Shown here piece after piece: positions 1 through 12,010 of a stretch of 64,000 nucleotides of DNA (within the stretch, counting starts at the first letter, position 1; each line of letters starts with the position of its first letter). This DNA is from Megalopta genalis. Its lineage: Eukaryota > Arthropoda > Insecta > Hymenoptera > Halictidae. A program made the translations under genes and the position numbers. Location: contig NC_135014.1 in NCBI RefSeq assembly GCF_051020955.1, forward strand, positions 29,992,742 through 30,056,741. Direction: 5' to 3'. The notes beneath the pieces are model-generated. The model made no database searches. It was not told the origin of the DNA and saw nothing but the letters and a program-made list of their open reading frames with translations.

Positions 1-2273
1 ACAGGCGTAGCAACAACCTGAGATACGTAGGGAACACAAAGAAAGAAAGAGAGAGCATACCTTCCCTCCATTACCAGCAAGGAGATACCGAATCTGTTAA
101 TCATACAATAGAGTATACAAATAAATGACGACTGATATGATAAAGTTATTATTGACCAATGGCACAGGTACCGCACACATTTGAATGAAATCTAGAAAAT
201 GTTATTTCTTCTTTTAGACTATTATATATATAGTACTTTCATTAATTAGAAGTTATATCTTTATTTCATTTCCTAACAAGTTGATCGGTACTAAATAGTA
301 TTTGATCGTTTCTTATGATGCACCCAATTTTTTTATTGAAAGCATATTGTCACGATTCTTTTTCTATATAAATAATACTGATCAGTGAATCTCTATTCTC
401 TTACAAGTTACCGTGTACAAAAATTCAGTAAAGTTTCTTGCGCATATGCATAGCTGTACGTATGCATACATACATATTATATGTACATATATGATATATA
501 TATGTATTGAACAGAAAGCACACATTTAAGACAGAAAAGCGAACAGTTTCTTAATAAACAAGGGAAAAGCACGCAAGAGAGCTATCAAACTAAATCTATG
601 CTAACATGTATTATATTTATAATATATTAAACAAAACAAAAATATATATACAAATGCCCGAATAAACCTCAACTCAAGCTCAGGTGAGTAAATATAAATC
701 TATCCGTTTCTTAATAAAACAAAGCTATCAACTTATTACAAAGAAAATGTTAGCAAAGATAAATGCTACATAAACCTGCATCTATCGAGTGTAAAGTGGA
801 GTTATTTATATACGTAGACAGGGTCATACTGATATAACATTCAACAGGAATATGGATGATTGTGATTTTTTTACATTCGATGTACTTTGCAATAATTTAT
901 CGAGTATATACATAAGATGTAGGAAAACAGATTGTTTACTTTTAATCAAGTAATTCAAACTACGCCATTTCATTGGAACATCTGAACCGCTTTATACGTG
1001 CGATACCTGCAGTATTGTATACCGCAATAGTAACATGAGAGGCAACAAATTGCAAGAAATACTATTTGAAATTTTTTTCCGAAATAAACTGTTATTTTAC
1101 GAAACCTGGATTTACTGCTAAAACAATAAGACAAGCAGGGAAGGAATATACTGAATATATATCAACGAAGAGAACTTTAAGAATAATAATAAGAATAACA
1201 AAAATAATAATAATAATGTGTGATTTAAGTATTATTGTTTGTAAGCGAATATTAGACAATAGGTATATCGAGTATCTATAAGTTTAAATTGCTTCTGTTA
1301 TCTACTGTCTTCTTTCTAATTCCGTATTATTAATTTCTTTAGGTTGATAACATCTGTATTGTCGTACAACGGTGGCACTACCATTGTTTGAGCCGAGCAA
1401 CATCTGCCACATGACTGGCACCTACTTTGTTTTTCAAGAGGATTCGAGTGCTCTTCACTCTCACAAGAAACGTATTACCAAAAGGTACCCAGATGTTGTA
1501 CTTTGCATTTAAAAGAAAGTATTTTTGACGTGGACGCAAACTCGCTAGCAAACTGCGACCTATGATAAAAAAAAAAGAAAATAAACGCCGAATTTCTGCA
1601 AACTTGAACAGGTTTTGACGTAACTTTAAGCTCATAAAAAATTTCCTTTTATTCTTGTTAATTATATTTTACGATGACCTTAACAGTACACGCAAATGTT
1701 ATAAACAATATGAAAATGTACAAAACTGAATAATATAAAAAACGCAATAACATGCATTAATCTTACTGACTCTTCTTAAAACTTAACATCACATCGGTAA
1801 TCGATTTAGCTTAAGGCAAATCGGCAAATGTACAAAGATATAATGTCATTGCAAATTTCATCCGCCTAGATTACACTTACAACTCAACATTATTCCTTTG
1901 TATATATACTCCGTGTTCTCGTCTATTATGCACCTTCAACTTCATTATATAATTTATATTCAATCGTCGAATATGTAATAAAAGGAAGAAAATAAATGGA
2001 AAATAATGGTCGACACCATGTACGCATATCGAAATTCTATGAATCAGATTATCACTCGTGAAACGTGTGTGTATGGGTACAATTATAATTATTATAAAAT
2101 TAATAATTATAATTAGATTAAAATTAAGCTTACGATTAAAACAAATGCAACGTTGCATCGCATTTCGCAAAATGGCGCAAAACGAATGTGATATTATCAC
2201 ATTCAAGAATCATCTCCTTGCAGTCACTCCATGGCACAATGTAGTTCAAAAATTTGTACTGTGCGTGATTCTA
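1..2273. other. AT-rich non-coding region, including the probable 3' UTR of the TNF gene
   Basis: This stretch is AT-rich with short TA, ATA and AAT runs. It lies downstream of the stop codon of the minus-strand TNF ligand gene, so its right part is probably that gene's 3' UTR. A minus-strand AATAAA (TTTATT on the plus strand) lies at 1648-1653 and another near 330, and either could end the transcript. The only longer open frame, on the minus strand at 1378-1635, has no start context and no recognised domain. It is discussed under findings as a possible retroelement scrap. No RNA gene was recognised. Confidence 0.5.
1648..1653 (-). terminator. Candidate polyadenylation signal of the TNF ligand gene
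   Basis: The plus strand reads TTTATT, which is AATAAA on the minus strand, 621 bases past the stop codon of the Eiger-like gene. The hexamer is seen. Its use is inferred, and other hexamers further left could serve instead. Confidence 0.3.
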
Positions 2274-4529
2274 TCACTGACGATTTCTGTGGGCGTTATT
2301 GGACAACAGTACGAGTTGTATGTAACTGTGCCCTTCTCGCATATTTATTAATCTAAAAATTATAATTCCATAGCAGATGTGTGAATAATAAGCTTAAAAA
2401 GAACATGAACTAATTTCATTCTTACCGATTTTTCTCTTGTTGTTGTATGTGAACTCTGTCACCTCTCTGTAATAATGTAATCACACTGGTGTAACATGAC
2501 ACTTCTGTAGCTGATGCGGAAGACGCTGTAGAACACTTCACTAGTTTCTGAGTCTTGGATTCACCTTCCGAACTCAGAAGTATCCAATATGAGTAATTAG
2601 TTGGTTCGCCGAAATAAAATATCTGTAAATATCCGGAGGTTCGATTGATCATTCAATTTTCAAGTGGCACTACATATGATAATCCTGAAATATACATAAT
2701 ATACATACCTGAGCAGAGATCATGTACAGACCAGTCGCGGTAACTTCTATAGACTTCTTGTCCTCGACTAAGTGGAATTTATTTAAACTATATTGAGTAT
2801 TGTTTTTGGTGCTCTTTACCCACGGTCCGATATAAACTAAAAGAAGCAGTTCGATTAATAGGTCATTTTATTAATCGGAAAACATCGCATGTTATAAATA
2901 CACACCTGTATCTGTAACATGTTGCTCAGGAATTGCACCAACAAATGTTGCCACTAGAGGACCTGAATAACAAAAAAAGAGAAACAGCATTTGAAACATG
3001 TCAATTTTACTTTCTATAACAGTAAGAACAATATCTACTTGGATGGTCTACAAATAATTGTTATAAAGGGTTTAGTTGCTAGGAATGGAGGACATATGAT
3101 AGAAAATACATGCTAACTAAATAATACTAGATACCCAATCGCCTGCGACTGCGTTTGGGCCGCCTTTTGTTCTTTCCCCGTTTTTTACCTCTTCCCTCGT
3201 CTCTTCGAGACCTTCCGGCTCGAGGTTCTCTCCTTAATACTAAATCGTCATTGACGTAGTCATTGTCGGTATCGTTATCGCAAACAACAGTCTCGCCGGA
3301 GTTCGAATCTGTTCGTTCTTTCGACGAATTTCCCTTGTCCATCGTTAATATCGCCCTTTCAATACGTAAATTAGACACGTCATTGTTCTCCAGTTTCTTG
3401 CCGTGTTCCGGCGTTGCTAACGAGTTCGAGCTCGTTTCTTCGTTCTGATAATCGTTCGTGCTACGAACATCGGCGTGCGACGGCTGTTCGTTCTCCGAAG
3501 GTCTGACGGGATTTAAATATTTACTATGCACATTATAAGCGTACGAGGTTTCCTTTGTTTCGTTACGAATACCGTCAAATATCTCGATGGCTTCGGTGAT
3601 CGACGAAGCGCCCTCGAGGAGCTGTTTGATCTCGTGCATGCTCCTACGATCGTGAGATCTGTCCAACCGATGAAACCACGCTCGGTTCAAACTTCTGTTC
3701 AGTCGGTCGTATTTGGACATCAATACGAGCAAGTTCACGTTCACCGATTGCATCTAAAAATATAAGTTTCTAGTCAGCGTTAATCCTCTCTTTAAGGCTT
3801 GCGATTTCCTTTAACGTTTGCAATGGAATGTCTTTGTATCGAATATTCCGCAAAGTATATATAGTCATCGGAATTGCCGTTTAAGTTTCACGAATAGATT
3901 CTTTTTTTGATTTGTCATAATTAGTCTCGACCTGGCGCACGCAAACATTAAAATTAACATTTTATTTTTCACATTTATGATATATATATATAATATTATC
4001 TATATAATATAATATAATATATAGGAGGTGCGATTATAAATAATAATAATAATTATTATATATATTATATGAGTATAATTATATAATTATATATATTAAT
4101 ATTATTTATATTATATATATATATTATATGATATTTATGATAATATTCACATTTATGAATATTACATCCTGTTTGCCGCAGACATTTGGAAAGTTAACTT
4201 TCGAAGCGATCGGATAAATACAAAATTTATACGAAACATAAATTAGCGAATTTAATAATCGATCTGTATATTTTGAATTTCATTACCTGTATCTGCAAGG
4301 CGCGAACTTCCTTCCTCAGGTGAGATAGTATAACAGCGAACACGATCGCCAATAGGAAGAGAATAATTCCGCGCGATCTTTGGAACATTTTTGATTTCTT
4401 CACGTTCGACACGGTCACGTTCATGTCGACGTTCAATTCGATAAAATTCGTTGAATCTTTCGCGGGACCAACACCTGGCTGCTGGTCAATATCACCCCGG
4501 ACTCGTTCCATTTTAATTCTCGTGACCAT
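2274..4529 (-). CDS. egr: Eiger-like TNF superfamily ligand (six coding exons)
   Basis: Coding exons, 5' to 3' on the minus strand: 4529-4287, 3753-3135, 2962-2906, 2836-2709, 2622-2426, 2352-2274. All junctions are GT-AG and the frame stays open for 1323 nt (440 aa plus TGA). The protein is a type II membrane ligand. Residues 1-53 are cytosolic, a hydrophobic helix (GIILFLLAIVFAVILSHL) spans about 54-71, and an acidic stalk about 200 aa long ends in a polybasic run with RRPKRSRRR near 278-286, a furin-like cleavage site. The TNF homology domain follows from LGPLVATFVGAIPE to the end. It includes GLYMISAQIFYF, two cysteines in KCSTASSASATEVSC that could form the usual disulfide, and INMREGHSYIQLVLL as the closing strand. 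In flies Eiger binds the receptors Wengen and Grindelwald and activates JNK. Start choice: 4529 is the first in-frame ATG. The ATG at 4511 has a better context (AAAATGG) and may be the one used. Family membership is well supported. Orthology to egr is inferred from the single-ligand pattern in insects. Confidence 0.88.
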
Positions 4530-6391
4530 CCGGACGTGTACCGACCATACGTGCCGGTCAATCACACGGACTAGTTTCTACAATAATCACACAAATGCCC
4601 TGAAACACATTCTGTATTCGCCACAATATCTTTCACGAATATTTCGTTGTCGTTCTCATCGTTATCCTCCCACGTTCTCGAAGCCACGTTTCGCACGGTA
4701 AGTCAACGACGATGTTTCAACGGAAGCATTTTATCGATGGTTGTTAAAACAGTCGATCGATTATTTTTCGAACGGTTCGGATCCACGTGCACGAACGGTT
4801 TAGAACGAAACGAAGAGATAACGGAACAGGATACGTTCTCCGTGCACTTGACCAGAGACTGAGAGATCTACTGCATGCAATTGTTAACAAGAATGTGCAT
4901 ATAAAGACTTTATTCGTCATACTTTGCAAGTTTGCTGACTGGTGCACGTACAAATGTGTCATAGCGATAACCGAGAAAGTATAACGCTATATCGCGCGTT
5001 TGTAATCTCATTTGTAAACCAATCTTGACAATTTCTAATCTTACTCGACTTTCATTTACCATTATCACTTTTCATTATTGTTGGAAATGTCGATAAAATC
5101 AAGCTCAATCATCGAAGCAGTCGATCAATCGTTTAATCTTAAATCAGAGATTTGTGTACGTTTATGAATGAAAGTGCAAACTTCCCTGCACAATAGTGTT
5201 CTGATTGAAAAAATTCAAGTTATCTCACACTGAATTCCATTATTTCAGATTAGAAGTTTTTCTAATCATCTCTTTTCGCGACAAAAATGCAAAATTTGAT
5301 ATTTTTCATAGAGCGAGAGAAAAAGTAGGCGTGCATAGATACACATAAAATTGTTAATTTTGCAATTATGAGATAGAAAAATGAGAAGCGTTTAACCTGT
5401 TTATCCGAAGATTTATTTACCGACATTTCCTTCTCCGTGGAAAATTGCTTGCAATATCCACAAGACTCCGGTCACTGAGCGGTCGTTAGTTTTAGTAAGG
5501 GATCTCGCTTACCTAAGTAACATGTTCTCGGTTCTCCATAGGAAGCACCTTCGACGGAGCAACAGGTGAGGATAATCGATCTACGAGATGCTACCTCGTC
5601 TTCCTGGCTGTTGGCAGCGTGGCCACCGAGACCGAGACTCACATTCTACAGGTCCGAATGTAACCGTTCCTGACCATCTTTTGTTTACTCAGCCAGTATG
5701 CAACCAAGCGTCGTCTCCAAGCCTTGCGACGAGTCCGTCCACTTGACCGGTTTGGCTGGGTTTGGCGGCTCCTCGGTACGAGCGCTGCCAACATACGGTT
5801 GGCAAGAAACTATGTTAACTGCCTTTCACTCGGAAGACAACGAGAACAATGGTTGATAGTAAATTCGTACGCCCCCTTCGTTTATTGTATCCTATTTTAT
5901 TACAAATTTTCTAACACCATAAATTATATTATTCCGATCAGGACTGGTCGCATAATCGTAAAAACTCCACGACACAACGATTCGTGCAACGTGCGGAAAG
6001 AGTCGCAAATTCTACTGAGATATCTGCTCGCGTCTAAGCGAAATATTTGATTCGAAAGGGTGGATGCGAAGGACTACTAAAACGATAAGATAAGGCACCT
6101 AGTCGCAAGTGTACACAAACGAAGAATTCAAGAGATTCGCAGGGGAACGATAGTGAAATCTAATATTCTGAAAGAACGGGAATCTCTTCGGATTCCCACC
6201 TCTATAAGAAACTCGTTTTCAAGGACGACGGATCCTTGCGTTGCGTAAAATTGACCTGGATCCATTCGGTCGCTCGTTTCGATGATTTTACCCTTTTAAA
6301 GCGACTCTATAGGTCCACTCTATTTGAAATATTTATTTATATTTGCATCAGCGATTTTAGATTCATAAGCAGGCTTTACTTATAATTTTAA

Positions 6392-6522
6392 CCCTCGTAA
6401 CGGGATCTCTAGAGACCTTCCTATTTTATCAACAGTGACGAGGCTGCGTGTGTATTAGTGAAATATCGATGTGAGTCGTGAAAGACCCCATTACCGTAGA
6501 GCGAGTGACCATACTCTGAGGG
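6392..6522. mobile_element. Possible piggyBac-type MITE (131 bp) flanked by TTAA
   Basis: The segment begins CCCTCGTAACGGG and ends CTCTGAGGG, with TTAA directly on both sides (6388-6391 and 6523-6526). TTAA duplication with C-rich/G-rich ends is the piggyBac signature. Only the outer five bases of the ends are clearly inverted, so this is a weak call. Its left end resembles the sequence starting near 26247 (TTAACCCTCTTACGG), which suggests a small family. Confidence 0.3.
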
Positions 6523-7060
6523 TTAAATAGTTGTTACGATGGAGGCCCACCAGAATGCAAATCCCGCTTAGTCTATCTATCTTGTGGCTCTAGATAAGGG
6601 GTTGATAAATTATGATAGTGCAAGTTCGAAGAATCAATATCTAAACGCATTGATTCCCTTACCTTTGCAATACTGCTTCACCGAATATTTATGAAAACAA
6701 ATAAACATTGTTCAAAAACTGAGCCTCCCCTTTGTTACTATTACAAATTTTTACATGCCTTGCGATTTTTGCTGCTATCTTACCTTCCATGTCATAAGGC
6801 ACTATATATTTTACGGCAACAATAATTTTTTTAAATAAAAATAGCATCTCCGCATCTCCGTGGTAAAATATTCAAAGTGTAAAATTTCCGTGAATTCGCA
6901 TCTAAACAGAATAAAATTGTAAGTTGTTTGAAAATAGAACTTTCCGTATTTCCAGAAAAATTCTTCGAAATCAAAAGCATTGAAATATGTATTTACGTAT
7001 GTATATTGTGTATTTTTTTATTGAGAGATTGTGGCGCCTCTGGTGGCGAAATCAAGAAGA

Positions 7061-7177
7061 CCGTACAGCGACAATTAGTAGGCGACGAAACGCCCAAACT
7101 GCTAGCGAAATCCAATCGTCGCTAATTTTGTCTATCAGCTTCATTGTTTCGCCGCTAGGCTAATTGGCGCTGTACGG
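7061..7177. repeat. Imperfect inverted repeat upstream of Taf5
   Basis: The left arm at about 7061-7091 (CCGTACAGCGACAATTAG, then GGCGACGAAAC) pairs with the right arm at about 7146-7177 (GTTTCGCCGCTAGG, then CTAATTGGCGCTGTACGG). The loop is about 54 bases, with few mismatches across roughly 30 bases. It could be a foldback element remnant or a structured part of the Taf5 promoter. No target-site duplication was recognised. Confidence 0.55.
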
Positions 7178-7607
7178 ACCGTGAACGGAGCTTCGAGATA
7201 CTGCCACAGTATAGACGCTTTTTTTCATGGGGTGAACAATGCTGTGAACGATTCAATGTTGATTCGTTGAAATGCTTTTGTTTTGTAAGGCTCATGTTAT
7301 TTATATGTAAATATCAGGATATGAATTTTAAGAAGGGGCATTTGTATTTTTGCGTGGGTTTAATATGGTCGCCCAATTTATCTGTACATATGTATACTCT
7401 TGATTAGATATTTCAATGAGAGTTTCATATCTGATATAGCATTCTGTGCTAACAAACTGTGATAATAAACTGTGTTTGTACATATACATGCATGCTATGC
7501 ATACTATTGCATACACGCATTTGGCGGAATTGGTGTGTAGCGAGTTAGGTCCTTGAATGGTTTGTCAACAAATATTTCGATTTTGTAACAGAAATATTTA
7601 CGAAAAA

Positions 7608-10343
7608 ATGGACAACGATAAAAGTACTATGCTGGCGGTTCTTCAACTGCTCAGAAAATATAATCTGAAGGTATGACAATGATAATTTGGCTATCGAATG
7701 CTGTTTAACCTCAACAACCGTATTATAAACATTGAGCGTTATCGCGGACGCACAGCAATTATTATTAAATAATTTAAAATTGCAATGTGACACACAGACA
7801 CGATTAATTTTTTCACAGGGAACAGAAGAGTTATTTAAAAAAGAGGCGAATTTGACTGACATTTCTGCGGATGAAGCTCAACAGACAGACTCCGAAGTTA
7901 ATAGTGTTCTCTCTGCGTACAAGAGCGAAGGAGATCCTGCACTCTATGAGAAAGCGTATAGTGAGCTAAAAAAATTTGTAGAAGGTTCATTAGATATATA
8001 CAAGGTAAATTATTGCATACGCGTTAACTGTATTTAACGAAGCCTATGAAGGATCTGAAATGTATTTGTTATTGAAAACAGCATGAATTGGGTACTATAT
8101 TATACCCAGTTTTGGTACATATGTACCTCGAATTGGTATATAATAATCACTCGGAAGAAGCGAAGCAGCTCTTGGAAAGATTTGGAGGAAATTTGGAGGA
8201 ATATTATCAAAATGACTTGAAAAGACTGTCTAATGTTACCAGACGCGAGCAGATGGCGGGAAACGAATTAACCGATACTTTCAAGTATGTGCTTTCTAGC
8301 TATACATAAGCGAAATACAATTGCAAATAGATATTTCGTTGTACAAATTCTATAAAATGGTCCACAGATCAAATCAGTTCATAATTAGGATGTCAAGAGA
8401 CACGCTTTCGATAATAAAAAGGCATCTACAAGAAAAAAAACACAGCGTGCTGTTGAACATTATACAAGAACATTTGTATTTTGATATGTACGAAGGAGTA
8501 GCAAGAAATAAACAGCAAATCGATGCCACTTCGGGTGCTGTAGTAGGAGAAGCAACGAGACAAGGTATTGGATTTTAAAAAGATCCCAGCAATTCAAAGA
8601 AATTAAAACGACTTTTATCGCAGACAATAAGGCCAAGGTGTATTACGGACTTCTAAAGGAGCCGGACATCCAATCTTTGCCGCCAACAGAAGAAGAAGAG
8701 GACGATACAGGTGGCGCAGACGGTGATAAACCAAAAAAGAAGAAAGCAAAGAAGGATCCTCTATTTTCTAAGAAAACCAAATCAGACCCGAATGCGCCGC
8801 CTGTAGGTAGAATGCCCTTGCCGAATTTGTAAGGAAGTCTTTCGTCGAGAAATATGTTCGTGCCTTTCGAAATTAAACTAATCTAATTGTTTCGGATACA
8901 GAAAAGATGCGGACAAATTGGAGAAAGTAAAGGCGCTTAGGGAAGCATCGAAACGGGTTGTATTGGGTCCGGACATGTTGCCGTCTATATGTTTTTATAC
9001 GATTCTGAATGCAGTTCACGCGTAAGTTCCTCTAACGAATGAAATTCTGTTTAATCGATCTGAATATTTATATAATATTAGATATAGTGTGACAGCGGCA
9101 GAAGTAGCCGAGGACTCGAGTCTATTAGCCATCGGGTTCAGTGACTCTAGTATCAAAGTATGGAGCCTAGTCCCACAGAAATTAAGACTGATGAAGACCG
9201 GAGAACAACTGCAGGACATCGATAGAGAAGCAGGTATTGTTGAAAGAACAGAATATTCAAACGTTCGCAAATACAGAGTAAACATGTGTTTTGCATAATA
9301 ACAGATGATGTATTGGTGAGGATGATGGACGACCGTACAGCGGAAACAGCGAGGTCTTTATTCGGGCATAATGGTCCCGTATATAGTTTATCGTTTAGTC
9401 CGGATAGGAATCTTCTTCTTTCATCCTCGGAAGATAGCACAGGTACATCGTGTTTCATACGTCTGTAATTGCTCGACAAAATGTTACATTACATTATATT
9501 ACAGTTAGACTGTGGTCCTTGCATACGTGGACATGCGTCGTTTGCTACAAGGGACACTTGTTCCCAGTATGGTGCGTGAGATTCTCGTCTCATGGTTATT
9601 ACTTCGCGACATCCTCACACGACAAAACTGCCAGACTCTGGGCGACCGATTCGCATCAACCTCTACGAATATTTGCTGGTCATTACTCGGATGTAGACGT
9701 GCGTTGATTGTTGACGCTAATTTCTGTTAGACTGAACGTTTTCTGAAATTCGGAATTTTTTCCAGGTGGTACAATTTCATCCAAATTCGAACTACGTAGC
9801 GACAGGCTCCAGCGATATGACAGTAAGATTATGGGACTGCGTCACCGGTAGCCAAGTGAGATTAATGACCGGGCACAAAGCTCCGATTTACTCCCTTGCT
9901 TTTTCCGCAGAAGGTCGATTTCTAGCGTCAGCTGGGGCAGACCATCGGGTTTTAGTTTGGGACTTGGCGCACGGTCATCTCGTCGCTGCCCTGTCGAACC
10001 ATACCGGTACCGTTCACTGTTTGTCGTTCAGCAGGGACGGTAATATACTGGTCTCGGGTTGGTATCGACGATTGCTAAATTCCAATCTATCGCAGAGCAG
10101 AAACGTATGTAACTTCGATCATCCACAGGGTCGTTGGACAGTACGATTAAATTGTGGGACTTCACCAAGCTTGCGGAGGAGATGAGTTTAGAGGACGTGA
10201 ACGTGTCACACAACCCGGACGTGAAAACGAACGCGGAAACCTACCTTCTCAGGACTTTTGCGACCAAAAACACGCCCGTTTTGACGTTGCATTTTTCCCG
10301 AAGAAATTTACTCCTGGGGGTTGGAATGTTCGAGTCAACATAG
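7608..10343 (+). CDS. Taf5: Taf5, transcription initiation factor TFIID subunit 5 (eleven exons)
   Basis: Exons: 7608-7670, 7819-8004, 8082-8284, 8368-8564, 8624-8828, 8902-9021, 9082-9233, 9305-9442, 9505-9698, 9766-10057, 10129-10343. The donors and acceptors are GT-AG, and the exons sum to 1965 nt (654 aa plus TAG). TAF5 is a scaffold of the TFIID complex in the nucleus. It pairs with the histone-fold TAFs (TAF6/TAF9) and helps load TBP at promoters. Residues about 8-45 form a LisH motif (LQLLRKYNLKGTEELFKKEA). About 60-190 match the TAF5 N-terminal helical domain (YPVLVHMYLELVYN, HSVLLNIIQEHLYFDMYEG). A lysine-rich linker (KPKKKKAKKD) near 250-260 comes next. At least six WD40 blades follow, with classic motifs such as GHNGPVYSLSFSPD, DKTARLWATD, HPNSNYVATGSSD, GHKAPIYSLAFS and LDSTIKLWDF. 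The length is a little under that of fly TAF5. The ATG at 7608 opens straight into LisH, so the N-terminal low-complexity extension of vertebrate TAF5 is absent or unseen. Most introns are 58-150 bp. The identification is firm. Confidence 0.96.
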
Positions 10344-10438
10344 CGAATGTACACACATCCTGTCGTCGAGTTTCAATTCTATTTACAGAACACTGTCTGG
10401 CATTGACTTGCTGTTGTTATAATATAAAAGCTTTTGTT

Positions 10439-10444
10439 AATAAA
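10439..10444 (+). terminator. Polyadenylation signal of Taf5
   Basis: A canonical AATAAA lies 96 bases after the Taf5 stop codon, in a T-rich context (TTGTTAATAAACTTTTT). It is the first such hexamer downstream and is a natural 3' end for the transcript. Confidence 0.7.
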
Positions 10445-10639
10445 CTTTTTCACATTGATTACGGGTCGCAGATATTGTTACTTATTTAGAAATTATTCAA
10501 ATCCCTAATTCGAGTCTGCGATTAGAAATTGTGGTATATTACCCAAATAATAGAAAGAAGGTATCGAACGGCGAGCAGCTTGAACATTCTTCCGTAGATG
10601 GCGCAACTAAATTAACAATTAGCTAAAATGTTAATTATA

Positions 10640-10645
10640 TATAAA
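10640..10645 (+). promoter_or_regulatory. Candidate TATA box of the small gene at 10837
   Basis: TATATAAA lies about 195 bases before the start codon of the two-exon gene at 10837 and about 200 bases after the Taf5 polyadenylation signal. A start of transcription near 10670 would give a 5' UTR of about 165 bases. The motif is seen. Its promoter function is inferred, and AT-rich insect DNA often contains such strings by chance. Confidence 0.3.
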
Positions 10646-10836
10646 CGCTGATATCGAACGTAATAACCATTTGATCGAGGAAGTACCACACAGACGACGG
10701 GGGAAAAAATAGTGAAATACAGAATTGTCGGTTATCGAAGGACTTTTGTCTGTCTGCTATGACGTATTAATATTTATGAATTGATCAAGGGATGTTTGTT
10801 TATAATTGACGAAACTCCGAAGACAAAGCGGATGCT

Positions 10837-11407
10837 ATGGATTCACGAGGATCCAACGGGAGAGAACTTAAATTACAACTAGAATATGGATGGATCATGG
10901 ACGAGCTCCTCGGTGACCATCATCCATATTCTATTCCGATGACTGAACACTCGGAACTATGGAACCGCGATTGTGGTTTGTTTAGAATTCCACTCGCTAC
11001 CTGTTGTATTTTGATGAGCTTTCCTTTGATTGATTGGCGGACCGAAATTATTCCGATTATGTATCTTGCACTTGTCGCCAGGGGCCAATTCCTGCGAGTG
11101 CTTTCGATATCACCGTAATCAGAAAATTCAACGTGTTCGCAAGAGACACCGAACCAAGAACAGACAAAAAAAAAATAAGGCGTTTAACGTTCCGGATCGG
11201 GACAAGAATGCGGAGACGAAGGTAAAAGAAGAAGGACGACAGAGTTTCATAGAGGAAACGTTTCAAGTAAGCTCGAATAAAATGTTGCTGGCGCCACTGA
11301 CCCACATCGAACGTTTCATTTGGGCCGGGATATATTCATGGTTGACCGACATCGGGTTTTTCAAACGCGTGTCCTTAAAAACCACCAGATACCGAGAGAC
11401 GGTTTAA
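10837..11407 (+). CDS. Uncharacterised two-exon gene, 154-aa basic protein
   Basis: Exon 1 is 10837-10975 and exon 2 is 11082-11407. The 106-bp intron starts GTTTGT and ends CTTGTCGCCAG. Splicing it joins two open frames exactly in phase, giving 465 nt (154 aa plus TAA). Without splicing, exon 1's frame stops at 11118. Exon 1 encodes an acidic to neutral segment with EYGWIMDELLGDHHPYSIP. Exon 2 opens with a cysteine pair (NSCECF) and a strongly basic tract (QKIQRVRKRHRTKNRQKKNK, about residues 61-80), a likely nuclear or nucleic-acid-binding signal. It closes with an aromatic segment (HIERFIWAGIYSWLTDIGFF). I recognise no family. The gene follows Taf5 by about 500 bp on the same strand and faces the LEV-10-like gene. 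A TATA-like box lies at 10640. It could instead be chance open frames, although the clean phase-matched junction argues for a real or recently decayed gene. Confidence 0.45.
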
Positions 11408-11933
11408 ATGAGACTGAAGGTTCAGCGAATTGAATACGCTCGTTAGGTCAGAAGGTCAGCCAAAAAGGGAACAAATATGGCCCCTTTTTCCCGGATACCT
11501 TTTCTCGCTTCACCGGATCTCAATTAAAAACGCAGATAGAAACGGAAATGCGACCTTACGAAACATCGCCGCGTTTCAAATATGTGCTTGCACTTTAATG
11601 TGTCAACACTGCGAGTTTTCAGACGCGGTCCACATGTGTATGTATATTCGCGAAACAGGAACTCCTGTGACGTAGCCAATCGAGCCGAGATAGGATCATC
11701 GATAAATATTCATGAACGATCGCGACGTCTAATTAATTCGAATAAGAGGATGCTGGGGGTTTTGGACACCATCGAAAGCAATTTCACGCGAGAAATTTAT
11801 TTCCGATTGTTGATACGCTTACTTCTATCACAGCATACAGACGTAAGTTATACGCGCTTGTTACCATACTTGTGTGTATGTACTCATGTATGTAGTATGT
11901 AATGTATGACGTGACGTGAATCCTCTCTCTTCT

Positions 11934-12010
11934 ACATATGTCTCCTTCTCTCTCTCTCGTTCATTCCCTTTCTCTCCCTCTCTCTCACTCTATTTTCTCT
12001 CTTTTTCCCT
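11934..12010. repeat. CT-rich low-complexity tract
   Basis: Runs of CTCTCT and TTCTCTCC with interruptions make up this interval. It is low-complexity sequence of the kind spread through the whole window. Confidence 0.7.

Larger units (their letters stand above)
4530..7607. other. Intergenic region between divergent TNF and Taf5 genes; probable promoters
   Basis: This 3.1-kb spacer separates the start codons of the minus-strand TNF gene and plus-strand Taf5, so it must hold both promoters and 5' UTRs. No convincing coding exon was found, although several short frames exist. Seen in it are an imperfect inverted repeat at 7061-7177, a TTAA-flanked segment at 6392-6522, and AT-rich stretches near 6700-7000. 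No TATA box could be assigned with confidence. Confidence 0.5.

Noticed and set aside
5522..5568. ATG followed by 15 codons and a GTGAGG donor, a possible first exon between the divergent genes.
   Set aside because: No downstream acceptor gives a continuing frame. It is too short to support.
9153..9479. Minus-strand frames over Taf5.
   Set aside because: They are antisense shadows of a well-supported spliced gene.
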